Below are positions 22,801 to 34,497 of a stretch of 64,000 bases of DNA, one piece after another. The translations under genes and the position numbers were made by a program. Under the pieces are notes generated by a model, which did not search any database, was not told the DNA's origin, and worked only from the letters and a program-made list of their open reading frames with translations. How positions within the stretch are numbered: the stretch's first letter is position 1; each line of letters starts with the position of its first letter. Origin of the DNA: Hofstenia miamia (lineage: Eukaryota > Xenacoelomorpha > Acoela > Hofsteniidae); contig CABFPE010000242.1 in assembly GCA_900660155.1 (NCBI GenBank), positions 949,455-1,013,454 of the forward strand, given 5' to 3'.

Positions 22801-23648
22801 TAAAAAAGTTTAATCTTAAAATTAGTGACTAATCACGAAAAGTAGTAGTAGTAGTAGTAGTGATTTATAATGTAATCCTGTCTTAAATAGAATTTGTAGT
22901 TTATAGATATGCTTTAAATAAAAAAATCTTAAAATGTAGTAGTAAGAATAAGACTAATTGCAAATAAAACATGATATAAATCACATGAAATACAAACACA
23001 AATAAATGAATACTAAATAAAAAAGTAATGAATGGATGAGAAAAATATAAAATGTTTAGAATAAGTTCACGGGGTAGTAGTAGTAAAAACAGTAAACTAC
23101 AAATTTATGAAAACCTACCTAATTTTCTGCGGAAATCAGTAATGGCATTTTAAAACCCTCCGTCATATTTAATAATAATTGAAATTACAAATATGCAAAA
23201 TTACTAGTTGGTTACAGCATATAGATGATTCCAAATAAATCGAAAACTTAGAAATAAGACAATAATAACAATTTAAAAATGCAGAGTTTGTAGGATTACA
23301 CACAATAGACAACAATCATAGCCAAAATGAAATTAATTTATTAAAATTAAAGCATTTCTTGTAACCAACAAAGATAGCACAAAATACATTGATATAAAAT
23401 TTAATTGAAGAGACCTCAAAATTCAAAAACCACTGTTTTCTAAGCGTTGAAAAGCAATTATTAACGGTAACCATTTAAATTATGCATTAAATAATGTAGA
23501 GATTGACATGCAAACAAGGAATAAATAAACGTTTAATACACTAAGAAAAAAAATTGCTTGAAAGCTTAAGCTAATGACAATAATGCATTTTTTTAAAATT
23601 GCTCCGGAAATTATTTTAAAAAAAAATTACCTCAGTATTCGCTTCCAT
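10885..23648 (-). CDS. TOP1: DNA topoisomerase I (type IB), 15 coding exons
   Basis: The product relaxes supercoiled nuclear DNA by nicking one strand through a 3'-phosphotyrosine. Coding exons, 5' to 3': 23,648-23,631; 19,653-19,477; 19,436-19,395; 18,935-18,783; 18,447-18,260; 17,978-17,741; 17,692-17,570; 16,326-16,139; 16,063-15,921; 14,689-14,547; 14,505-14,320; 14,007-13,824; 12,632-12,407; 11,886-11,737; 11,080-10,885. All introns are GT-AG, phases agree, and the sum is 784 codons plus stop (human 765). The N-terminal ~190 residues are charged, with K/H/E runs and an NLS-like SPKKRKD. The core follows ([34 protein letters not shown]), then a charged linker (about 640-690) and the C-terminal domain. 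Catalytic residues by alignment to human: Arg475 (LRAGNEK), Lys519 (FLGK), Arg577 (KVFRTYN), His619 (CNHQR) and Tyr711 (SKLNYLDPR). After the usual end at about residue 753, ~31 acidic residues are added. Intron 1 is ~4 kb. The start ATG opens a six-codon exon. Confidence 0.96.
11737..11886 (-). CDS. TOP1: TOP1 exon with the catalytic tyrosine
   Basis: This exon encodes the end of the helical linker and the active-site segment [16 protein letters not shown]. Tyr711 is the nucleophile that binds the DNA 3' end, equivalent to human Tyr723. It joins the upstream exon through a split GA|T codon and the last exon through TG|G, which supports both junctions. Confidence 0.93.
22023..22520 (+). repeat. 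Tandem repeat of ~141 bp in TOP1 intron 1
   Basis: Four copies of a unit marked by AGATTATGTATAAATGC, starting at about 22,023, 22,152, 22,293 and 22,434 (spacing 129, 141 and 141). The second and third copies are nearly identical; the last is shortened. No coding potential was seen. Confidence 0.85.
22841..22861 (+). repeat. (AGT)n trinucleotide microsatellite
   Basis: Seven AGT units in TOP1 intron 1. Shorter GTAGTAGTA runs occur at about 22,938 and 23,075. Confidence 0.8.
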
Positions 23649-23712
23649 ATTAAATGTTTGAGGCGGATATAAACAAAAGCGAAGGATCGAAATTTTTCAA
23701 ATGCGCAGGGAA

Positions 23713-23720
23713 TTACGTCA
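23713..23720 (-). promoter_or_regulatory. CRE/ATF-like site upstream of TOP1
   Basis: TGACGTAA on the minus strand, 65 bp before the TOP1 start codon in a small CpG-containing stretch. The octamer differs from the consensus TGACGTCA at one position. A promoter role is inferred from position only. Confidence 0.35.
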
Positions 23721-23769
23721 TCATGTATGCGACTAATCAAATTAAACAAGCACAGACCGTTATGGCAAA

Positions 23770-24480
23770 TAACATTTTTTATTTAATAGAATTACATAAA
23801 AATATTGTATTAAAGATTCAACTCTAAGATTATTTCAAGAATGCTGAAAATCTTTCAAAGCAGTTTTTACATATTCACTTAAATAGTTAGAAAATTGAAT
23901 GGGAGAACTAAAGTAATGGTGAAGATTCACAAAATTTTCATTTTTAATTTTACGTCTTTTTTATATTTTCACATAAAAATCACAAAAATGTTGATACAAG
24001 ACATCAATTTTTCTTATATATTGATAACATTAAGATTTTTGTTCCACAATTTTGAGGCCATTACTACTGTTAATGTGAATTTATATTTACTCAATCATGG
24101 CACTGGTATGTTATTTATGATTACTGCTAATGACTGTGATATCTCTATCTGTAAGAAGTATAGTAGTTATTGCCTTATTGTTATTAAACATCATAAACAT
24201 ATAAATAGCAGAAATGGCATCAACAAAAAAATTTGCATTAGGTCTAACCTACATCTTAATTCCTCTAAATTAAAAAATATATGTATAGGAATCCCTTTGT
24301 TAAAAAAAGACAAAAATATATAAAAAAGGATAACTTTTTATACATTGTTTCTGACCATCCTATGAATGTGTCAATAGTTTTTTTTAAAAGAAAATTAAAA
24401 AATGAATCAGGAAGGGGCCAGAATCACTTTGTGCTATGGGGAACTGAACACTGAAAGTGCTTTGTACCCCTGAGAATCAC
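23770..24480. other. CpG-poor sequence upstream of TOP1, no gene recognised
   Basis: One plus-strand frame stays open from 23,895 to 24,323 (142 codons), but its translation is a low-complexity mixture dominated by I, N, K, L and F and resembles no known family. From here rightward CpG dinucleotides become rare. Confidence 0.4.
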
Positions 24481-24509
24481 TTTTTCTACATTTCCATAGT
24501 ACAAAGCAA

Positions 24510-24510
24510 T

Positions 24511-24557
<47 letters not shown>

Positions 24558-24558
24558 A
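24510..24558. repeat. (TA)n microsatellite
   Basis: Almost perfect TA repeat of about 49 bp with one TT interruption. Confidence 0.9.
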
Positions 24559-24755
24559 TACTTGGCATTACTTTTTATCAATTCACACAAGAATATATAA
24601 AATGATGACAATTTGATAAAAACCTATATTTTTTGATCTCCCACACTTCAACAATCATAAAAAATCATTTTTTATTTAAAAGAACATTCTTTAAGTTTAG
24701 CTGTTAATTATCAATTCAAATGCATTGTACTTAAGGAAAACAGATGCAATACTTA

Positions 24756-25091
24756 CAATGCTGGTCAAAAGAGTTGGGCCACTCATCCTCACAATTTATT
24801 TCTGCAATGAGAATACAATAGCTTTGATTTTTATCAACAAGCTTAATTTTAGCATTGTGAATTCAAATTTTTATCTAATTTTTCCCCTACGTCTAAATGA
24901 TAGTAGTGACATAGCAGCTTCACACCAACGTTCTTTCTGGTTGTCTGTGAGTTTGGGAGGAACCCAAACGTCAAGTTTTGACTTGTACCCCAGCGCTTTC
25001 AAATGGTCTGCAATGGTGCTCCATAAATAATCATTCACATTGCCAAAATAAATTCTAAAGATGAGTTGACCAACTCTTTTGACCAGTACTG
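24756..25091 (-). mobile_element. Short mariner-like element (internal deletion derivative)
   Basis: Inverted ends of about 30 bp: CAATGCTGGTCAAAAGAGTT on the left and its near complement ending TTTTGACCAGTACTG on the right. A TA precedes the left end; the right flank reads TG, so one side of the target duplication is altered. The minus strand inside still encodes a transposase piece (DHLKALGYKSKLDVWVPPKL and DNQKERWCEAAMSLLSF, about 25,030-24,890). With ~336 bp it lacks most of a ~1.3 kb mariner. Confidence 0.7.
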
Positions 25092-25519
25092 TGCTAAATG
25101 CATTATTGATAAGTAATTTTTAAAGGGATGGGGGTGCTATTGCAAAAGAATTGTGCATAGACTGTTAGATAGAGCTATGTATTTTTCACACTCACAATAG
25201 CAGATGACAAAAGAGTCATTACTTGCCCTGATCAATAAAAATGGCATTCATTGTTGCTAGGAATAAAGTTGTTCAACTCTAGACATTTCTATTTCTTATA
25301 CAAAAATAATATATAAAGATTTAATCTTATGTTTTTGTTGATAAAAATAATTAAAAATATTTTAATTTGCAATAGCTAATCACAAGTTGTGCTACAAGTT
25401 ATACAAAATTATAAATTTTAAATTTTGGGTAAGTGCATACTTACCAAAATTATTATTATAAATATTTTTCAGTTTTCTTAGCAACAACATTAAATTGCCT
25501 TGTATTAACACATGTCTTT

Positions 25520-26520
25520 AAAAATTTACAATAAAATCTCTCCCATTACTCTATGTGCAAACACATTTTTTAGTGTTTCTGTTCCATTGAAAGGCATTTG
25601 ATATTTAGTAATTTCTCTTAGAACATGACCAGTAGCATTCATGATTTTTGAAAAATATGTAGGCATAGGATGAATTGAAATATTAATAATATTCCTAGCC
25701 AGTCTCATGTCTTTGTTTTCTTTTATCTGGAATGTGTCACATAAATTTACATCATAGCTTCTGCTGAAAAACCTATTTATTCTTTTTAGTACTGTATATT
25801 GAAATTCCATACCTTGCTTTGGTAACTACTAATGCTTCAAAGATTCTTGTTCTTTCCTTAAGGCTGTAGTTGTTGGAGTCTAAGTCCCTAAGAAAATATG
25901 TAAGCCATTGAGTCTTGATAGAGGTTGTTTGCAATGTTTATTAAATTTCATGTTATTTTGAAATATAATATCCAAAATTAATGTATACTAACATGTAGAA
26001 TAACAAGATTGCATTTCATCACAAAAGCCTTCATTGTTTTTACTAAGAAAGAATTTCATCAATTTAGTCTTGGTATAACTTATTTTAAATTGAGTCTTTC
26101 TGCCCACAAATTTACAGATGCTTCTGTTTCCTTCAATGCATATTTCTGAGTGGCATTGGGCTTTAAAGAACGGAGCTACAATAGTTGAATCATCTGAATA
26201 TTTCAATATGTTACATTCTTATTCAGAAGAGCATAGAAAGTCACTAGAAATAGAATAAACATTTGGTCCACCTACAGTTCCTTGTGAGTATCCCAATGAA
26301 ATTAGAATTGAATGACATGTTTTTCCTTTGAATAGTAATTGCTGTGAACAATCTTTGTAAAAGAATATAACCAAGAGCAAATATGTGGAGATTCAATGAA
26401 ATTGCTAAATGTTGATGCTGTACTCTCTTGATCAATTGTATCAACGTTTTTTATATTTTACAATAGCATTATTATATAAATTTGATTACTTTGTTACAGC
26501 CTAATCCTACTGGAGTTGCT
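25520..26520 (-). pseudogene. LINE reverse-transcriptase fragment, frames broken
   Basis: On the minus strand, KYSDDSTIVAP at about 26,203-26,170 is an RT motif C (YSDD at 26,189-26,200), followed by SYTKTKLMKFF and, further on, LKRINRFFSR and a LINE-type C-terminal tail (25,810-25,526). Upstream of motif C a motif-B-like stretch can be followed in more than one frame. The 5' half is missing. It differs from the LINE at 2-6.7 kb and looks old. Confidence 0.6.
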
Positions 26521-26692
26521 GTTAATCTTATTTATTTAGAAAAATCAAATAAGGTTTTTATAATGTCTCTTGACCAAAGATTCTATCTCATTTAAATTTT
26601 ATTCTTAGACTCAAACAAAGAGCATTCATGAAGAATAATTATCACTATATACATGGGTACAACCAAGGAAGGGGCCATGCTACCTCTAATAT

Positions 26693-27246
26693 TGTAGAAT
26701 TGCAGGGGAGCTCTGGCTACTCTAACAAAACTGGGTAACTCAAAAGTTTATATCAATGGTTGCAAAGTCTACCATAGCAGAGAGAAACCTGCATTCAACA
26801 GAACAGTTACATTGGTGGTTCACTGATTTTGCCTAACAAATATAGAAATTCCATTCCAAAAAGAACTCCAGCAGTGACCAATTCACCCAGCATCATGCCA
26901 AAGCCAAATCCTCTAAGCCATCCTTACTTGCCAAGGTGCTAATTGTAAAGTATTAATTTCTAGTTCAAAAAAAAATTTATCTCAGAGTTCTCTTAACTCA
27001 GCTCATGTAAATAAATAAGAAATAGCAGGCACATAATTCCTGTGCATTCACATTTGCCAATAGCATAGTATATTAGCAAGGTGTTAATTTAAGTGCATGT
27101 ATGAACAGATTGAATAAAAGATGTTATTCCCTACACATAACCATAACCTAAAGTGGCCATAATTCAGGCTGTCACCATTAAAGAGATATTTGTTGCCCTA
27201 GACCTAGAGCAGTTTCCTCCTGAATTGTTACTGGATCTTAAACAAC
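26693..27246 (-). repeat. 3' LTR of element G1
   Basis: Begins TGTAGAAT and ends AACAACA on the plus strand (short TGT...ACA inverted ends). It matches 38,522-39,084 along its length; the middle part is almost identical and the TGTAGAAT-proximal ~115 bp are more diverged. Confidence 0.85.
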
Positions 27247-27249
27247 AGT

Positions 27250-28200
27250 TATCATTAACTAATCTTTGATCAACAAAATCTAAAAGGGGTTAACAGATAA
27301 ATAATTGCAAAGATCAAATGCAGTAGAAGGAAGCTGAATTTATTGTGTGCTTACTACATATAATCAGATATTGATTACAAAAATTTGTAACTTATTACCT
27401 GACTTGTTTACAATTTCAAATCACAGTTTCCCTTGCAAAGTTAAACAAGCAATCACACATAATTTAAATCAGTGGGACAAAAACTAACACTATCAAATTA
27501 ACTACACTCAAAATTCCAAAATCAATTAAAAGAAATTGATATAAATAAGGTAGCAGCAAATCAAAGAATCAAAATGTCAAAAATACATAACACCATTCTA
27601 GAGTGACAAAAATAATAAGTTTGTAAAAAGAGGCCCTGAGTGACTCTACAAGCCTCCCATTGCCAGTTAAGTTTGTGGTAGAAGTTTTACTGTGGGACCA
27701 GACAGGAGCTTTTGTGTCTCCTCAATCATTTCTGTGGCTTAGATGTTGTCCCATGACTTAACTTCAGCGTATTTGAGTTGCTGGGTAATCTGCATAAGAG
27801 CTCCCCTCTGTGTAAATTCTTCACTCCTCAAATGGAAGAACTCAATCTCAGGTAAATGGGTACTGATCTGACAGTTTCTTCTTAGGTTGTTAAGCCTCCA
27901 TGTAAATGTGTCATAGAATCTCTTGTAAAGGTGAAGCACTATCATGAGTGGATGAAGACCTCTTTAATGATCCCATGCATGTTATGCAATCCATGAAAAG
28001 TGAACAGTACTCATTGACCTACTGTAGCATCATCTCTTCAGGGTCTGTGACCTTGGCTCATAGCATGGTAATAATCTTGATACGCTTCATGACATCATAG
28101 TACCAAGTGAGGGTCTCAATTTTATTGATCCACATTAGATCACCAGATGCCTGAAATAGAATAAGGACACAGGGGTCCAATGTCACAATCTTGTTGTGTA
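27250..28200 (-). other. 3' region of element G1, no clear protein
   Basis: Lies between the additional ORF region and the 3' LTR of the fossil. Only short open stretches were seen (for example 27,945-27,739) and none resembles a known domain. Confidence 0.4.
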
Positions 28201-28205
28201 CATTG

Positions 28206-31200
28206 TCAACTGTGTAGAGATGGGTTGTCCATTCTGAAAGATGTCTTTAATAGTAAGTTTACCATCAATATACATGCACTCTGGGTTTCCACCCTTGAGT
28301 AGAGTGTCTCTGGTGTATTTATACTCCTGTGCCTGCATTGCTTTGTTAATCTCAGCCACAGTAGAGACATAGTTAATGGAGTTGGCAAGGTCTGCAGAGA
28401 TTTTCCTTCACCCCTTCTTGACACACCATGATGGAGTCATGATACACAGTGGAGGGATGCAAAGCAAGTTGTGCTTATCTGCATGGTCTTCAACATTATC
28501 TAGCTTGACCTTCTCTCATAATGTGGCAGTCTCAATGGTAACTGGATAATTTATCTTAGCATCCTTAATTGAATCCCAAAACTTGCTGCAGAGTCCATGC
28601 TCGCAGAGTTTGGTGATCTGCAAGTTGGAGATTCAAAGATTGGAGGTGGTACATTCCACATCCAGGGCTATTTGTTGCCCAGGGGATTGTAGAAGCACTA
28701 GTTCCTCTTTGGTAAACATTTTGGTTAGGCACCATTTCATTAAGCCTAATACATCATTGTCTTGATTTTGCTTGATGATGTGGTTAACTATAGAGTGTTT
28801 CTCAGCAAACTCATCCAGACAGTGTTTGATAGTTAGAATTCTTTCATCTTCTGTAATAGACCACACTGGCATAGGTATAGGGGAGCTCACAACTCCAGAA
28901 AACTTTTGCATGTTAATAGCTTCAAATAGTGCCTTTGTACCAGGTGATACTTTGACTGCAGATGATGCTAACAGTTCCTCCTCATGATAAAATTGGTCAG
29001 GTGAGGACATTGTCTGCTTAATAACTGTAATCAGTATAATCACACCATCTTTGGCAGCTTGTCTCTATGTCTCAGATAAATTGCTATACCCACACTCAGG
29101 ATAGTTTATCTTCTCTAGGTTGAACAGAATTTCTGTCTTTGTATGCATGTCATAGTGGGCCACTAATTCTAGGAATCATTGTGTCAACCCAGGGTTGTGG
29201 CAGATCAAGTGGCTTGTGCAGAGTGGTGTGTTGTCAAACTCAAGAGACAGGAATTTTGTTTCAGCTGTGGCTCCCAACATGTATTTTTGGAGGGTTTCTT
29301 AGAATATGTTGAGGTCAGCAAAGGCAACACCCAGGTGGTTGACAATCGTTTGAGGTTGAAGGCGCCCTAATGGGCTACTGGCACTGATAAGGCAAGCATA
29401 AAACTTTTTGAATCTTTCCATTGCTTTTTTGGTCTTTCCTAGTGAAGACAGAGGTGAGCATGAATGGAGCAACCAGTTCTTAATTTTCCATGCAGTGGGA
29501 CAGATGCCCAGCTCATGCATGCATTTCCTAGCTAGGCACTCTCAGGCACTTTGATCAAAGCAAAGCTGAATGTGTGGGGCTTGCATTAGAAAAATAGACA
29601 GGACCCAAACAGCTCCATGAGACTGAATGGGTGGCACAAACTTCTCTGAAAACAAGCATTCAGCAAAATTCTGATGATCTTGTGATGTATAAGCTATGCA
29701 GAGCTCCATAGCTCCATGAGGAGCCTCTCAACAGATCTGGAATACTGTCAAGTAGGGCTGTGGATATTAAATGTGGGCCAAACAGACTTGGGGTTCCTAT
29801 CCACCTTGAGATTAGTCCAAACTTCATCAATTTCTGCCAACATTGCAGTGCTTTGGGAGAACGCAAAACTAACATGCATGTTTGTAGCTTATGCAAGACT
29901 GGGCCAGTTAGCTGAAATAGACTCCAAAGTTTGTGACTATGTGACAGCGTCAATAATTAATCTGGTGTTGATGGCAAGGCAATGCATGGGTATTTTCTTA
30001 CATAACAGAAGGTTGGTATAAATAAGCTTAGTTATTGAAAAGATACCAAATTGGTACATGCTGGTGGGACAATAATAGTGAGTGTAGAGTATCATAAAAT
30101 TTTCCATTCTGAAGTGGAGGTTGACAAAATCCTCAGGTATCTCATCCTGATACTCCTCTTTGACAAACATCACCAGCCAAATGTTCTCAACCTTTGCTAG
30201 GCTGTATGCAATCTCAATTTTCTCCATTATCTTAGGTTGGTTGATCTTGCCAACTCAGAAGAAGTAAATGACAAGTAAATTCTCAAAATCAATGTTAACG
30301 CACTAAAATTTTTGGATGGCTCACTTGTTGTTTAGTAGCTGGCAAAGGTGTGTTATCTTAAAGTCTTCATCAAATGTAGTGTGGACTGTGCTCCGCCAAT
30401 AGGGTCTCTTTAATCCTCCATGCATTTTAGAGTCATAGCATATAATAGTGTTGATCTTTGGCCTACACTCTGCATTGATGATGAAGGGGATAATGTCCAC
30501 TGAGTACGTGAGGTTCTTTGTGTTGTAAGTCCAATGTAGTTTGTTCTTTGTTTCTTCCAACAAGTTGTGGCACACAAAACTAACTGCTTTAGGGGTTGAG
30601 ATAAAGTATGAATGTAAAATTTCATCTCCTACCTTAGAAATCTTAAACTGCTGTTCTTCATTTCTCTGGGACCTAACACTGATAGAAGCACATGACAAAG
30701 GGCTGGGACTAGAGGGAGTTATTGAGTCACTGTGAGGTGTTTGTGTGTTAGTACTTAAATTAGTGCTTAAGTTAGCAAAAGGCACTCTGTACTTACTTGA
30801 CTCCTCAGATTCCCAAGGGGCTATTTGGCGCCCCAGGTAGTCATCTGAGGTCCACTTCTGAGGGGCTATTTGGCGCCCCAAGCAGTCACATAGTCTGCTA
30901 CTCAAGGCCCCCTGCGTCCTTCCTCTCTTGTGGGATATGCTCTCTTCTGCTTGGTGAGGGGTGTCATCTCAACTTTATTCATCATGGGGGTTGTCTTTAC
31001 CTCACTTGTCTTCTCATGGGCAGCTGATTCTCAGTTCTTTTCATCTGATACAGCTTAGTTTCCTAAACATAAAGATTAATTAAGTTCCCAATCTTGGGTA
31101 TTTAAATGATCTAAATACTCTTGGTCCCTAACTTACATCTAGGCAAATTTTGCTACTATTACTGGGATTAGTGTCATACTTGACCTCAGAGAGGTCGCCT

Positions 31201-31376
31201 TCCTCACATTCAGTGAGGTTAGTATAATTCTCAAGTTCATTTACTCCATCATCAACAAGTGAAAACTCAGTATTAGGGCCAATGACAACATTACTAATAT
31301 CCTTAATAGTTTGTTTGAGTAATTGAAAGTGGGCAACTCTCCCATTATTTAATAGATATTGATGGTGATCTAACAC
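28206..31376 (-). pseudogene. Additional ORF region downstream of integrase in element G1
   Basis: After the integrase, about 3 kb of minus strand encodes several protein-like stretches (about 31,376-31,128, 30,905-30,321, 30,227-29,937 and 29,043-28,633). They include a Ser/Pro/Thr-rich segment, a twice-repeated LGRQIAP motif, and a Glu-rich segment with YHEEELLASSAVKVSPGTKA. No signal peptide or membrane anchor was seen, so an envelope protein is not supported. The region is broken and its function unknown. Confidence 0.5.
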
Positions 31377-31459
31377 CTTTGTAGTGGTAAACAGACCCTG
31401 CCAATTGCATCAGCAATCTGGTGAGGAAAGTATGCAAAAACTTTGTCCCCAAACTTGTG

Positions 31460-32340
31460 AGGTTCACCATACAGTTTACAATTGAAATTCTGCTCTTGAT
31501 GGATAACAGATTAATTAGTATTCCAACAGATAGTTAAGTGTACCTCTTGAAATTCATGTAACATACAATTCACAAAATTCTATAATGTAGGTTCATTATA
31601 ATCCAGAAACATGATTGAAAGGGGTGTACTTGCCTCTTGGCTAAACATGGCCTTTAAAGTACTAACCTTAGTAGTTGTATGCATGGCAGTGTTATAAAAA
31701 TACTCCACTGCCTCAATAACGCATTTCCAATTCCTGATGGCTGCTCAGGCAATGGCAACTTTGATTAGCTTGATAACAGTGCAATTAAGTCTCTCAATGA
31801 CTCCATTGGACTGTGGATGGTATGCAGTGGTAATTTCCTGTAGTATTTCAAGCACCTTCATCAAGGTTTCCATTAAATGGTTTTTGAATTGAAGGCCATG
31901 ATCTGAAATTAGGATCTCCATGGGCCCAAACTTGAGAACCCATTCCTTGACCAGTTTCTCTCCAATAACCTCAGCAGTGGTGATGTCTAGGGGGATGAGT
32001 CAAGAGTATTTGGTGAAATGGTCAATGAGTACGAGGAGGTACTTGTACCCCTCCTCATCATGAGAAAGCTTCTCTATATCCATATGGACAACTTTGTTTG
32101 TGCATTCTGTGACTCAGCTTACTGCTCTGGAAAATGTCTGGTTCCCTACAACAGACAAGTGGTGCACTTATTGATTACATCCTGCACAAAGTGACATTTC
32201 TTGCATTAAACATTTGCTCAGTTTGAATGATGCCTACATAGCTTTTCTCATGAATTTTCTGTAGTAAATCTCTGTGAAAGTATTGAGGAACTTCCAGTCA
32301 ACTATTTCAGCTCTGTGTATAGAGTAGGCCTGCCTCAGTA
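31460..32340 (-). pseudogene. Integrase region of element G1
   Basis: The minus strand shows the integrase catalytic-core signatures HMDIEKL, LLVLIDHFTKYS, and AYHPQSNGVIERLN, with a D,D-35-E spacing expected for retroviral-type integrases. Part of a broken LTR element. Confidence 0.8.
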
Positions 32341-32579
32341 AGTTTCCAACTATAGCGCCAAAAATATCTGTTAGCAATGGGGCTGAGTATATAGTTGTCA
32401 TTGTTCAGCTCTGCATGATTTCCATTTCAGTCTTCCTTCATCAAAATGGAGAGGATCTCATTTCCATTCCAGTCTGGGTTGATCTCAGGCAGACATTCAT
32501 AGTCACTGAACAGGATAAATCTGAATGGTGTTTTCTCACAAGGCAGTTTCCAGAGATCATGCTCATAACTCAGGAGAGC

Positions 32580-33680
32580 AATCCAGTAATCTGCATTGTT
32601 GTGCAGTCTCCCTGGACAATGTTTGATAGAAAAAGTAAAATTGTTCAGATACTCTATCCATCAGGTGATGATGTTAGATTTGTCCCCAGAAAATTTCTTC
32701 AGCCATGCCAGCACTGAGTTGTTGGTGAGCACAGAAAAATGGCATCCCAGTATGAAAAAGCAAAACTTCTTCAGGCTCTTGACTAGAGTGAGCATCTCCA
32801 ACTTGGTCACGCCATAATTTAGTTCAGTGTTTTGGAGCTTGTCACTGAAATGCTGGATGGGGCTCTCTTTCCCATCAATTATATGGCTGAGCATGCCACT
32901 GATAGCAACATAACTAGTGTCTCAGTGGATAAGAAATTCTTTCAAGTAATCTGCTGTATTTAAGCTGGGAATTCATAACACTATCAAGTTCTTCTTGCTT
33001 GATCCAGCTCCATTTAAACTCACAGTTGTGCTGTAGGAGGTTAGAGATGTGCTTTGTCTTATTAGCTAACTCTGCTATAAAGGTGCCATAGTAATTCAAG
33101 AATCCCATGAGTTGCTGTATGTCCTTACAAGAACGAGAAATTTTGACTTTATCAAGATGGACTTTTGCATCATTCTTGATGGAGATACGACCAGGTTCAA
33201 GAATTTTTCCAAGCTAGGTGATTCAAGGCTGTAACAGAGAGCACTTGTTCCCATTGACTTGAAGGCCAGACTCATATAACAAACTGAGAATGTGTCTAAG
33301 CCTTTCCAGATGCTCAGAAAAGGTATTACCAGCAATGAGGATATCATCCATATAGGCTGTCTAAGCAGATAGGGAAGCAACTCATGCTCCTGAGAAATAA
33401 GATGTGGATGCATCTGCTCATTAACAAGGAGGATCCTAACATTGTCACTTGGCTCTGCTAGATCGTGAATAGCCATTAGGATTGGTGAGCAGGCTGTGGC
33501 CTGAAATTCCAGATAAACTGGAGTTGCAACTAGTCTCAACTGAGATGGATCTATTTTGATTAAAGAATCAGAACTATTTAAAACAGTAACACACGTCTTT
33601 CCTTTAGAGACAAGACAGAGATCAGGTGAAAAATTTATTCCATGGAAGCATTTTGACTTAAATCCAGAGATCATGATGTC
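32580..33680 (-). pseudogene. Reverse transcriptase and RNase H regions of element G1
   Basis: Minus-strand translation gives Ty3/gypsy RT stretches including MGFLNYYGTFIAELANKTKH (connection to RNase H) and RNase H signatures such as ELNYGVTKLEMLTLVKSLKK and SVLTNNSVLAWLKKF. Broken copy. Confidence 0.8.
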
Positions 33681-33757
33681 TCTAGTATAAGCAGAGTCAG
33701 TGGTGACAGGAACACGTCAAAAATGATGAGGCTCCATGATCACACACTCAGAAAAAC

Positions 33758-34497
33758 TTAAAGAGATATCTTGGCTAGGGTAAGCTCTTGCCAACATTCA
33801 CTTACTCTGATGGAGATGGTGTTATTACCATAATTGATAATGTGCAAATTCTGCTTGAGAAAATTGTTTCCCAAAATTATGTCATATGGAAGTGGTTGAC
33901 TGCAAGTATTGATGACAATTAGATCAACAACAAAAAGTTCCTGCTGAATGCATAACTCTAAGTTCTGTATGCAACCTTTGAGTGGGAGAGAATTTCCAGA
34001 GGCATTCAGCAGACGCACAGTAGACAGAAGTAGGTAATTCCATGACAGGCACAGCTTAGAACAACAGGAATCTATGATGATCAAGGCTGAGGCCCTGGTA
34101 TTGATGGTGACATTTACCAGAGATCCATTTATATTGACTGGGTTTACATTAGTATGCAACAGCAATGTGATGACTAGAACATTTTGCACATGTTTTCTAG
34201 GAGGCAGCACTCCAACTAGTTTGACTGGGTAGCTAAGCCAACAGGTGACTCAAGAGAACACTCCTGGTCTCCAGGTTCATTGATGATGAACCCCTTGCCA
34301 TCAGCAACTAGGCAAATAACTGCATGGCACTGAGATTTAGTGTGCCCTTTCTGACCACAACAGAAACAATCAGTATGCTCAAGTTCTATCTTTACAGTAG
34401 AAGTGATGGTGCTCAAAGAGGTGGGAGGCTTTGGTGAAGAAGAACTAGCTTTCAGGTCTCCAGAGTCCTTATCAATATGAGTAGTATTATGCAGCAT
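33758..34497 (-). pseudogene. Zinc knuckle and aspartic protease of element G1
   Basis: CFCCGQKGHTKSQC is a CCHC nucleocapsid knuckle (about 34,375-34,335). Downstream, NINGSLVNVTINTRASALII is a retropepsin-like active-site segment in which the usual D-(T/S)-G reads N-T-R. The same stretch is present again at 34,883-35,559 through an assembly duplication. Confidence 0.75.

Noticed and set aside
28583-29370. Plus-strand frames opposite the G1 extra ORF region
   Set aside because: They are the reverse of protein-like minus-strand stretches and have no recognisable content.
28206-31376. Envelope gene in gypsy fossil G1
   Set aside because: Position after integrase would fit, but no signal peptide, cleavage site or membrane anchor could be seen.
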